Assembly (NCBI GenBank): GCA_050292445.1
Contig: JBNKLQ010000253.1
Location: 1-8,610 of the forward strand
Length of the DNA stretch: 8,610 nt
DNA from: Leptofilum sp050292445
Lineage (GTDB): Bacteria > Chloroflexota > Anaerolineae > Promineifilales > Promineifilaceae
Direction: 5' to 3'
Part shown: piece after piece, positions 1 to 5,799 of the stretch
Numbering within the stretch: position 1 is the stretch's first letter
How the letters are laid out: every line of letters begins with the position of its first letter
Position numbers and translations under genes: made by a program
Notes under the pieces: model-generated
Database searches by the model: none
Told to the model about the DNA's origin: nothing
The model's input: the letters and a program-made list of their open reading frames with translations, nothing else

Positions 1-112
1 AACCAAAGGGAAAATCCTTTACAAATTTATCTTCCATACTATCATTCATCCATTGGAAATAGAGTTATGCGATTGGGCGAAACGAGGGACAGACAAAAAT
101 ATAGTTTAAAAG

Positions 113-185
113 TACGCCCGGAGAGATTCGAACTCCCAACCCCTTGGTTCGAAGCCAAGTGCTCTATCCATTGAGCTACGGGCGC
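113..185 (-). tRNA. tRNA-Arg (anticodon TCG)
   Basis: Read on the minus strand from 185 to 113, the 73 bases fold into a complete cloverleaf. The acceptor stem GCGCCCG/CGGGCGT has one G-U pair at 1-72. The D arm GCTC/GAGC has loop AATGGATA, the anticodon stem is CTTGG/CCAAG, and the T arm GGGAG/CTCTC has loop TTCGAAT. The seven-base anticodon loop CTTCGAA puts TCG at positions 34-36, which decodes CGA as arginine. C35 and the A after the GG of the D loop (A20) are known arginine identity elements. The discriminator base is A. The CCA end is not encoded, since the next bases are CT, so it must be added after transcription. It lies downstream of tRNA-His on the same strand, with a hairpin between them. 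Confidence 0.96.
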
Positions 186-196
186 GTAATTGATGT

Positions 197-253
197 AAAA
201 ACCTCCCGCAGGTTCTTGAATTAAGTTGCTTCAAAAACAAACCTGCGGGAGGT
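197..253 (-). terminator. Hairpin with T-tract between the two tRNA genes
   Basis: A perfect 14-bp inverted repeat joins 201-214 (ACCTCCCGCAGGTT) and 240-253 (AACCTGCGGGAGGT) across a 25-base loop. The loop contains a second 5-bp dyad, TTGAA (216-220) with TTCAA (230-234). On the minus strand the stem is followed directly by five Ts (201-197), the arrangement of an intrinsic terminator for a transcript leaving tRNA-His. On the plus strand no T-tract follows. The odd point is that tRNA-Arg begins only 11 bases after the T-tract, leaving little room for its own promoter. The hairpin may therefore be a partial terminator or a processing signal within a two-tRNA transcript. Confidence 0.7.
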
Positions 254-261
254 GATAGAGG

Positions 262-335
262 GGCGAGTGGTGGGATTTGAACCCACGGTCTTCTGGGCCA
301 CAACCAGACGCGTTAACCACTACGCTACACCCGCC
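262..335 (-). tRNA. tRNA-His (anticodon GTG)
   Basis: On the minus strand, 335 to 262 folds as a tRNA. The acceptor stem is GCGGGTG/CACTCGC with one G-U pair, the anticodon stem is TCTGG/CCAGA with loop TTGTGGC, and the T arm GTGGG/CCCAC has loop TTCAAAT. The anticodon GTG decodes histidine. The gene encodes the extra G at position -1 (base 335), placed to pair with discriminator C73 (base 262). This is the established identity element for histidyl-tRNA synthetase in bacteria and fixes the 74-base length. The bases after C73 are CCT, so a proper CCA end is not encoded. It is the first gene of the minus-strand tRNA pair. Confidence 0.96.
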
Positions 336-349
336 ACAAAAGCGGTAAA

Positions 350-378
350 ATGCTATCATACTTGCCAGATTGTGACAA
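350..378 (-). promoter_or_regulatory. Candidate promoter for the tRNA genes
   Basis: On the minus strand, TTGTCA (378-373) is 17 bases upstream of TAGCAT (355-350), which ends 14 bases before tRNA-His. A better -10 sequence, TATGAT (360-355), overlaps it but would be only 12 bases from TTGTCA. The -35 is good and the -10 is weak or badly spaced, so this is a tentative call. It shares the 336-416 interval with the divergent start of the kinase gene. Confidence 0.3.
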
Positions 379-388
379 CTGTTGCACA
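371..388. repeat. Bulged inverted repeat between divergent genes
   Basis: TGTG-A-CAAC-T-GTTG-CACA is an interrupted dyad: TGTG (371-374) pairs with CACA (385-388) and CAAC (376-379) with GTTG (381-384). Only A375 is unpaired outside the central T. It lies between the minus-strand tRNA-His and the plus-strand kinase gene and overlaps both candidate -35 elements, so it could be an operator. It is short and could be chance. Confidence 0.3.
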
Positions 389-410
389 CAAATCACAACA
401 CACTTAAACT
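382..410 (+). promoter_or_regulatory. Candidate promoter of the kinase gene
   Basis: TTGCAC (382-387) and TAAACT (405-410) are separated by 17 bases. The -35 matches consensus only in TTG and the -10 matches four of six bases. Transcription from this element would start about at the A of the kinase ATG at 417. With no Shine-Dalgarno sequence before that ATG, this would give a leaderless or nearly leaderless message. The promoter is weak by sequence and the call is tentative. Confidence 0.25.
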
Positions 411-416
411 ACAAGA

Positions 417-1553
417 ATGAGCGAAGAAAATGTGGTGTTAAACGGCCGTTATGAACTCATCGAGCGCATTGGCAGCGGGGGCATGTCCGTCGTCTATAAA
501 GCCAAAGACCGCTCACTGGGCCGCATCGTGGCCGTGAAGATGATGCACGAAAGCTTCACCAACGATAAGGGGTTCCTCAAGCGGTTCCAGCAGGAGGCAC
601 ATTCAGCCGCCAATCTGGCCCACCCCAACATCGTCACCGTGCACGACATTGGTCAGGACGAGTACAAACATTTCATCGTCATGGAGTTTGTAGAAGGCCA
701 AACGCTCAAAGAGATCATCCGCAGCTACAATGGCGAACCAATGCCCATTAGCCGCGCCCTGGACCTGATAATCCAGGTGTGCAACGGCATTGGCTACGCG
801 CATCGGGCCAATTTAGTGCATTGTGACGTGAAGCCGCAAAACATCATTGTTACCGTTGATGAACGGGTGAAGGTAGCCGATTTTGGCATCGCTCGGGCCA
901 TCAGCACGGCCACCCAGGTGCAGCAGGTGAGCCAGGTGTGGGGCACTCCGCAATATTTCTCGCCAGAGCAGGCCGCTGGCGACGCCCCTACCCCCGCCTC
1001 CGACGTTTATGCGATTGGCATCATTTTGTTCGAGATGCTCACCGGGCGACTGCCTTTTGCCGCCGAATCCCACACGGCGATGGCCCTGAAACATTTACAC
1101 ACGCCGCCGCCGCTGGTTACGGAGTTTAACCCGGCGATTCCCTCCCAGTTGGCTCAAATCATTAACAAACTGCTGGCCAAAGAGCCAGCCGGGCGCTACC
1201 GAACCGCCGGTCAGCTGGGCCGCATCCTCACCACCTATCGCCAGCGCAGCCAGGAAGAAACCGGCCCCATTTATGCGCCACTTTCTGGCACCACACAGCA
1301 AGCCCCTATGGTTCCCGTAGCTGAACAAAAAACGGAAATCTTCCAACGTCCCGAGCCGGAAGAAGATGAAGCGATTACGCGCCCGCCCATGCGTCCCATC
1401 CCCAAACCAGCAGAGCCTATTACCGTGTCGGTACAAAGCCAGGCAGCAGCAGAAATGGATTGGACGGCCGTTTCCCTCGGAATCTTTGCCCTGGTGGCGT
1501 TGCTAGGTCTCATTCCCCTCTGGTACCTGGTCTTCCGCGCCTGGGTAGGATAG
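417..1553 (+). CDS. Tail-anchored Hanks-type serine/threonine protein kinase
   Basis: This 378-residue protein is a PknB-like kinase that phosphorylates Ser/Thr on target proteins. The kinase domain spans about residues 11-272. It has the glycine loop IGSGGMSVVY (18-27), the VAVK lysine K41, helix-C glutamate probably E60, catalytic loop HCDVKPQN (135-142) with base D137, DFG at 155-157, GTPQY-FSPE at 176-184, D196 and R260. All catalytic residues are present. The HRD arginine is a cysteine (C136), so it is a non-RD kinase. Residues 275-345 are a Pro/Glu-rich linker. One membrane span follows (about 349-373), leaving only about five residues beyond it, so there are no PASTA repeats or other extracellular sensor. 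No Shine-Dalgarno sequence precedes the ATG at 417, but the kinase homology begins at residue 11, which supports this start. ftsH follows after a 167-bp leader. The substrate is unknown. Confidence 0.95.
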   Translation: MSEENVVLNGRYELIERIGSGGMSVVYKAKDRSLGRIVAVKMMHESFTNDKGFLKRFQQEAHSAANLAHPNIVTVHDIGQDEYKHFIVMEFVEGQTLKEIIRSYNGEPMPISRALDLIIQVCNGIGYAHRANLVHCDVKPQNIIVTVDERVKVADFGIARAISTATQVQQVSQVWGTPQYFSPEQAAGDAPTPASDVYAIGIILFEMLTGRLPFAAESHTAMALKHLHTPPPLVTEFNPAIPSQLAQIINKLLAKEPAGRYRTAGQLGRILTTYRQRSQEETGPIYAPLSGTTQQAPMVPVAEQKTEIFQRPEPEEDEAITRPPMRPIPKPAEPITVSVQSQAAAEMDWTAVSLGIFALVALLGLIPLWYLVFRAWVG

Positions 1554-1576
1554 CTGCAAAACGGCCGTTCCCCCTC

Positions 1577-1605
1577 TCGCCATGCCTTTTTCTTTCTGTT
1601 ATACT
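1577..1605 (+). promoter_or_regulatory. Candidate extended -10 promoter for ftsH
   Basis: TGTTATACT (1597-1605) matches the extended -10 pattern TGnTATAAT with one mismatch. Seventeen bases upstream, TCGCCA (1577-1582) matches four of six -35 bases. Transcription would start near 1612, giving a leader of about 110 bases before the ftsH ATG. A second -10-like hexamer, GATAAT (1615-1620), lies just downstream with no visible -35. This is the best promoter candidate in the plus-strand group and suggests that ftsH and the following gene can be expressed apart from the kinase. Confidence 0.5.
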
Positions 1606-1629
1606 GATATTTCAGATAATCGTGACCCC

Positions 1630-1647
1630 GGCCAGACTCATCTGGTC
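1630..1647 (+). other. Hairpin in the ftsH leader
   Basis: GGCCAGA (1630-1636) pairs with TCTGGTC (1641-1647) through seven base pairs, one of them G-U, closing a CTCA tetraloop. An alternative pairing, GTGACC (1622-1627) with GGTCAC (1644-1649), uses the same right arm, so two exclusive folds are possible. No T-tract follows, so it is not a terminator. It lies in the predicted untranslated leader of ftsH. Confidence 0.4.
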
Positions 1648-1687
1648 ACCTTTGTTTACCGGGTCATCACTGGCTATTGCAGCTCAA

Positions 1688-1702
1688 AGTGAGCAGCTCA
1701 CT
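1688..1702. promoter_or_regulatory. 15-bp perfect palindrome upstream of ftsH
   Basis: AGTGAGC-A-GCTCACT is a perfect 7-bp dyad around one central base. It lies six bases before the GGAG ribosome-binding site (1709-1712) of ftsH. The element CAGCTCA occurs within it (1694-1700) and again 14 bases upstream (1680-1686). It could be an operator for a dimeric regulator, or an RNA stem that affects ribosome access. It does not resemble the CIRCE heat-shock element (TTAGCACTC-N9-GAGTGCTAA). The binding factor is unknown. Confidence 0.45.
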
Positions 1703-1720
1703 CTGATTGGAGACTACCGT

Positions 1721-3682
1721 ATGAATTCAACCAAAATGACCCGCTGGTTTGTTTCATTACTCATAGGTGTTGCCATTCTGGCCATTGTGTGGAGCTACAG
1801 TTCCAGCACCACGCCCACCAGCCAAATCTCCATTAGCCAGCTGGCTCAGCAAATTGAAAACGACGAAGTCAACGAAATCATGGTAGATGGCGACGGCCGT
1901 ACCATCACCATCACCTACTTGGGCACAAACAGTGAACCAGCAACCTCCCAAATCAGCGGCGTGAGTTCACTGGAAGAAGTGTTAGCCTCCTACGGCGTCG
2001 ATCAGGAAGATTATCAAGACGGCCGTCCCAACATTACCTACGAAGCCCCCAGCAGCTGGGGCAGCTGGCTCAACGTCATCGGCATCTTTTTACCTGCTGT
2101 GCTCATCATCGCCTTCATCTTCCTCGTTTTTCGTCAGGCCCAGGGCAACAACAATCAGGCCCTCTCTTTTGGCAAAAGCCGCGCCCGCATGTTCACCGGC
2201 GACCACCCCACCATCACCTTTGCCGATGTCGCCGGAGCCGAAGAAGCCAAAGAAGAGCTGGAAGAAGTGGTTGAATTCCTCAAAGAGCCAGAAAAATTTG
2301 TCAGCTTTGGCGCACGCATTCCCAAAGGGGTGCTGATGATTGGCAGCCCCGGCACCGGCAAGACGCTGCTGGCCAAAGCCGTTTCCGGCGAAGCGGGCGT
2401 CCCCTTTTTCTCCATCGCCGGTTCTGAATTTGTGGAAATGTTTGTTGGTGTAGGTGCCAGCCGGGTGCGAGACCTGTTTGAGCAAGCCAAACGGCACAGC
2501 CCCTGCATCATCTTTATCGACGAGATTGACGCCGTAGGGCGACAGCGCGGCGCTGGCCTGGGCGGTTCCCACGACGAGCGGGAGCAAACCCTTAACCAAA
2601 TTTTGGTGGAGATGGACGGCTTCGACACCGACACTCACGTTATCATCCTGGCCGCTACCAATCGGCCAGACATTTTAGACCCCGCCCTGATGCGTCCGGG
2701 CCGCTTTGACCGCCGCGTGGTGATTGACCGACCAGATTACAAAGGGCGTGAAGCCATCTTCAAAGTTCACATTCGCGGCAAACCCATTGCCTCCGACGTC
2801 AATGTCTCTATCCTGGCTCGTTCCACACCTGGTTTTGTCGGGGCCGACATCGAAAACACGGTTAATGAGGCTGCCTTGCTGGCGGCCCGGCGCGATAAGA
2901 AAAGCATCGGCATGGCCGAGTTCCATGAAGCGGTTGAACGTGTCCAGCTAGGACCAGAACGCAAGAGCCGCATTATCACCCCAGAAGAGCGCGAAATCAT
3001 TGCCTACCACGAGGCAGGCCACGCCCTGGTAAGTCATTTTCTGCCCGCCGCCCTGCCACTGCGCAAAGTCACTATCGTGCCGCGCGGCATGGGACTGGGC
3101 CTCACCTGGTATTTGGAAGATGATGCCCTGCTGCCCAACAAGACACACATGCAGGCCCAAATTGCCAGCCTGCTGGGCGGCCGCGTCGCCGAGGAAATTG
3201 TGTTTGGCGAAATCACCTCCGGGGCCAGCAACGACCTGCAACGTGTCACGCAGCTGGCCCGCTCCATGGTCACACAGCTAGGCATGAGCGATGATCTTGG
3301 TCCACGCGTTTATGGTCAAAAGCAAGAGATGGTCTTTTTAGGGCGAGAAATCTCTGAACAGCGCGATTATTCTGACGCCGTTGCCGAAAAGATCGATGAC
3401 GAAGTGCGGCAAATTATTGACGAACAATACAGTCTGGCTACCGAAATCCTAACCACCCATCGGGAAAAGCTGAACATCATCGCGCGCGAATTGCTCGATC
3501 GGGAAACATTGGATGCCGAAGAGTTTGTAGCACTGATTGAAGGGGAGGAATTGCCATCATCTTCATCTAACAAGACACCCCCAGCGGCACCCAAAACAAC
3601 TTTAGAAAGTGAATCCAAATCAGAATCAGATTGGAAAAAACCACCGTCGTTAGATTTGCCCCCGTCACCAACGCCTGCGTGA
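1721..3682 (+). CDS. ftsH: ATP-dependent zinc metalloprotease FtsH
   Basis: FtsH is a hexameric membrane AAA+ protease that pulls membrane and short-lived cytoplasmic proteins into a zinc peptidase chamber. The 653 residues match the family in length and order. There are two membrane spans (about 8-25 and 116-137) around a roughly 90-residue extracytoplasmic domain. Walker A is GSPGTGKT (208-215), the pore loop FVGVGA (241-246) and Walker B IIFIDE (263-268). The second region of homology ends RPGRFDR, with arginine fingers R325 and R328. Zinc ligands are HEAGH (430-434) and D505 in SNDLQ. The last 45 residues are a Ser/Pro-rich tail. The frame is open upstream to 1460, but that part overlaps the kinase gene. 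The ATG at 1721 has GGAG eight bases upstream and gives the normal FtsH N-terminus. Walker A has Ser in place of the usual first Pro. The next gene starts three bases after the stop. Confidence 0.98.
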   Translation: MNSTKMTRWFVSLLIGVAILAIVWSYSSSTTPTSQISISQLAQQIENDEVNEIMVDGDGRTITITYLGTNSEPATSQISGVSSLEEVLASYGVDQEDYQDGRPNITYEAPSSWGSWLNVIGIFLPAVLIIAFIFLVFRQAQGNNNQALSFGKSRARMFTGDHPTITFADVAGAEEAKEELEEVVEFLKEPEKFVSFGARIPKGVLMIGSPGTGKTLLAKAVSGEAGVPFFSIAGSEFVEMFVGVGASRVRDLFEQAKRHSPCIIFIDEIDAVGRQRGAGLGGSHDEREQTLNQILVEMDGFDTDTHVIILAATNRPDILDPALMRPGRFDRRVVIDRPDYKGREAIFKVHIRGKPIASDVNVSILARSTPGFVGADIENTVNEAALLAARRDKKSIGMAEFHEAVERVQLGPERKSRIITPEEREIIAYHEAGHALVSHFLPAALPLRKVTIVPRGMGLGLTWYLEDDALLPNKTHMQAQIASLLGGRVAEEIVFGEITSGASNDLQRVTQLARSMVTQLGMSDDLGPRVYGQKQEMVFLGREISEQRDYSDAVAEKIDDEVRQIIDEQYSLATEILTTHREKLNIIARELLDRETLDAEEFVALIEGEELPSSSSNKTPPAAPKTTLESESKSESDWKKPPSLDLPPSPTPA

Positions 3683-3685
3683 TGA

Positions 3686-5710
3686 ATGGTTTTTGCGGCC
3701 TGTAACGCCAAGTTTTTTCCAGGCAACTTTTTCACCCGTATGTTTGAACAACTCCCTAATTTTTTAGCTCTGCTTAACGATATTTTAGAAGCGATTATCG
3801 TCATCTTTGGTTCGGCCGTTGTGCTTTACAATTTGGGCCGCAGCTTACGGGATCGGGTGATGCGTGCTTTTTCTGCGGTTGTCACCTTTGTAGTGATCGC
3901 TTATTTAGCAGAACTCATGGTTAGCCGCACCATTGTTCCGTCTGCTGTGGAGGGCTTTTTGCGTTTCCAGTGGTTAGGAATTGCCCTGGTCCCGGCGGCC
4001 CAGTTCCATCTAGCGGATGCTTTGCTTTCGACAACGGGAGCCCTACCCAATCGGCGGCGCTTCCTGGTGCCGGTTGGGTATCTGACCGGGATTACTTTCC
4101 TGGGTTTAGCACTGTTTAGCGATTTATTGGTGGCCAATGCTATCCCCAATCCGCTTTCGCGCATTCCGCATTTGGACGCCGGGCCTATTTTCCCAGTATT
4201 TGCCGCTTACTTTTGGCTGGTGACGGCCTTGAGCATTTACAATGTGTGGCGCGCCCGGCAACGCTGCATTACACGCACCACACGCCAACGCATGACCTCT
4301 ACGCTGTTGACCTATTTAGCGGCACCGTTGGGAGTTTTCCCTTACCTGCTCATTATTAGCAGTGAAGGGCAGGAAGTTATACCGCTGTGGCTATGGCCGA
4401 TTATTATTTTGGGCAATCTGGTGGTGGGGCTGATGTTTGGCGTGCTCACGGCCCATTTGGCTTATTTTGGCACCGCCTCACCAGACCGTGTGGTGCGGGT
4501 TCGTCTGTTTAAGTTTATGGCGCGGGTGCCGCTGGCGGGCAGCATTGTGCTGTTAGTTTATGTGTTGGTCAGTCGCAACAGTCCCATTCTGGGGCTTCCT
4601 GCCGAAACAGCTTTGGGGTTTAGTTTGGTCGCCACGATTATGCTCGTGGAGTGGGCAATTCATGCCTATAAACGGCCGTTAGAACGCCTCTTCCAACTCA
4701 ACAACGATCCGGATGTGCGCACCATGCAGCGGCTGAGCGAGCGCTTGCTGACCACCCGCGATTTGCAACAATTTTTGGAGAGCATTTTGGCTGCGACATG
4801 TGAAGCACTGCGCACGCCAACCTCTTTTGTGGCGGCCATTACACCAGACGGACCACATCTGGAAGCAGTTATTGGGCCGCTAGCCGAATCCGATGAGATT
4901 TTGCAGGATGCCAACTGGCGTGAGCTGGCTCGTCCTAACGGAAATGGTAATGGTGAAAATAAAAATCGTGTCAAGGAGTCGCTGGAGACAGTCGGCGATT
5001 TTTTTGTCTGGCGCAATTATTGGATACGGCCGTTGCACAGTCGCCAAGAAAACGTTGTCCTGGGCATTTTAGGCATTCAGGCTCGAAGTGAAGAACCTGA
5101 TCTGAACGAAGATGAAGAAAAAATTTTTAACCGACTGTTGCAACAAGCGGCCCAATCCCTGGAAGACAGAATTTTACAGCAAGAGGTATTTGCCACGGTA
5201 GAAGGTTTGCTGCCGCAAATCACAGCCATCCAGCAGCGGCGCAGCGAGGCTGCATTTGGCGGGCTGCCCGTGCTGGCTCAAGATGCGCAAGCAGCCGTTG
5301 TATACGATCCAGAGTTCAATACGATGGTGCGGGACGCCCTCACCCATTACTGGGGTGGCCCCAAACTGACAACCAGCCCACTGATGCGGCTACAAATTGT
5401 ACAAAAGGCGATGGCCGAGCATGAGAACAATCCCACCAAGGCGTTGCGGGCCATCTTGAGTAACGCCATCGAGCTGCAAAAGCCGGAAGGTGAGCGCAGC
5501 ATGACCACGGCTGAATGGATTTTGTACAACATTTTAGAGCTGAAGTTTGTCCAGGGGCAGCGGGTGCGAGACGTGGCCCGGCGGCTGGCAATGAGCGAAT
5601 CCGATTTGTACCGCAAGCAACGTGTAGCCATTGAAAATGTGGCTCGTACCATCGGCACGATGGAGCTGGCCAGTCAGGATGGGGATGAGGATTCGGCTGA
5701 GGAACAGTAA
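3686..5710 (+). CDS. Nine-span membrane sensor with GAF-like region and C-terminal HTH
   Basis: I do not recognise a named gene. The 674-residue protein has about nine hydrophobic spans (near 31-50, 60-80, 95-117, 125-149, 167-189, 204-225, 233-261, 278-297 and 306-327). Loops after spans 1, 3, 5, 7 and 9 are rich in Arg/Lys, so by the positive-inside rule the N-terminus is outside and everything after about 328 is cytoplasmic. Residues 340-495 look like a GAF fold. Residues 556-660 hold a conserved-looking block (HYWGGPKLTTSP, 554-565; ERSMTTAEWILYNILEL, 603-619). A helix-turn-helix (RVRDVARRLAMSESDLYRKQ, 626-645) resembles sigma-factor region 4 or LuxR-type domains. No histidine-kinase H-box, ATPase, GGDEF or phosphatase motif is visible. 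The start at 3686 lies three bases after the ftsH stop and lacks a ribosome-binding site. ATG 3740 (M19) is an alternative. The first third looks richer in T than ftsH. Confidence 0.85.
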   Translation: MVFAACNAKFFPGNFFTRMFEQLPNFLALLNDILEAIIVIFGSAVVLYNLGRSLRDRVMRAFSAVVTFVVIAYLAELMVSRTIVPSAVEGFLRFQWLGIALVPAAQFHLADALLSTTGALPNRRRFLVPVGYLTGITFLGLALFSDLLVANAIPNPLSRIPHLDAGPIFPVFAAYFWLVTALSIYNVWRARQRCITRTTRQRMTSTLLTYLAAPLGVFPYLLIISSEGQEVIPLWLWPIIILGNLVVGLMFGVLTAHLAYFGTASPDRVVRVRLFKFMARVPLAGSIVLLVYVLVSRNSPILGLPAETALGFSLVATIMLVEWAIHAYKRPLERLFQLNNDPDVRTMQRLSERLLTTRDLQQFLESILAATCEALRTPTSFVAAITPDGPHLEAVIGPLAESDEILQDANWRELARPNGNGNGENKNRVKESLETVGDFFVWRNYWIRPLHSRQENVVLGILGIQARSEEPDLNEDEEKIFNRLLQQAAQSLEDRILQQEVFATVEGLLPQITAIQQRRSEAAFGGLPVLAQDAQAAVVYDPEFNTMVRDALTHYWGGPKLTTSPLMRLQIVQKAMAEHENNPTKALRAILSNAIELQKPEGERSMTTAEWILYNILELKFVQGQRVRDVARRLAMSESDLYRKQRVAIENVARTIGTMELASQDGDEDSAEEQ

Positions 5711-5739
5711 CCAGTATTCAGTGATCGGTAATCAGTAAT
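5705..5739. repeat. Tandem array of five 7-bp units
   Basis: Five contiguous heptamers read CAGTAAC, CAGTATT, CAGTGAT, CGGTAAT and CAGTAAT, consensus CAGTAAT. The first unit contains the TAA stop (5708-5710) of the membrane sensor gene, so the array begins inside the coding end and runs into the convergent gap. It resembles in kind the short tandemly repeated heptamers (STRR) of filamentous cyanobacteria. I cannot say whether it recurs elsewhere in this genome. Confidence 0.75.
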
Positions 5740-5759
5740 TTGTGGACATTGAATGGTTA

Positions 5760-5799
5760 CCTGTCATCTTGTCACCCCTTCACCCTGTCACCTTGTCAC
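5760..5799. repeat. Tandem array of five 8-bp units
   Basis: Five contiguous octamers read CCTGTCAT, CTTGTCAC, CCCTTCAC, CCTGTCAC and CTTGTCAC, consensus CYTGTCAC. The last unit contains the stop codon (TGA, 5798-5796 on the minus strand) of the sulfurtransferase gene. With the 7-bp array it takes up most of the gap between the two convergent genes. Between the arrays (5740-5759) I see no recognisable element, and no clear transcription terminator is present for either gene. Confidence 0.75.

Noticed and set aside
113..335. tRNA genes as an integration site for a mobile element
   Set aside because: No integrase, no repeated tRNA 3' end and no mobile-element genes are present in the window.
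1460..1720. An 87-codon N-terminal extension of ftsH starting at ATG 1460
   Set aside because: It overlaps the last 94 bp of the kinase gene in another frame, adds no family-like sequence and lacks a ribosome-binding site, whereas ATG 1721 has GGAG and gives a normal FtsH N-terminus.
2090..2638. Long minus-strand open frames within ftsH (also 2155-2634)
   Set aside because: They lie opposite the highly conserved FtsH ATPase domain, show no recognisable domain and have no start signals.
3682..3705. ATG at 3682 overlapping the ftsH stop as a start codon
   Set aside because: It opens only seven codons before a stop and is in the wrong frame for the membrane sensor.
3693..3718. Possible terminator just after ftsH (weak GGC/GCC stem followed by six Ts)
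   Set aside because: The stem needs a bulge and only has a few pairs, and it would lie inside the start of the next gene.
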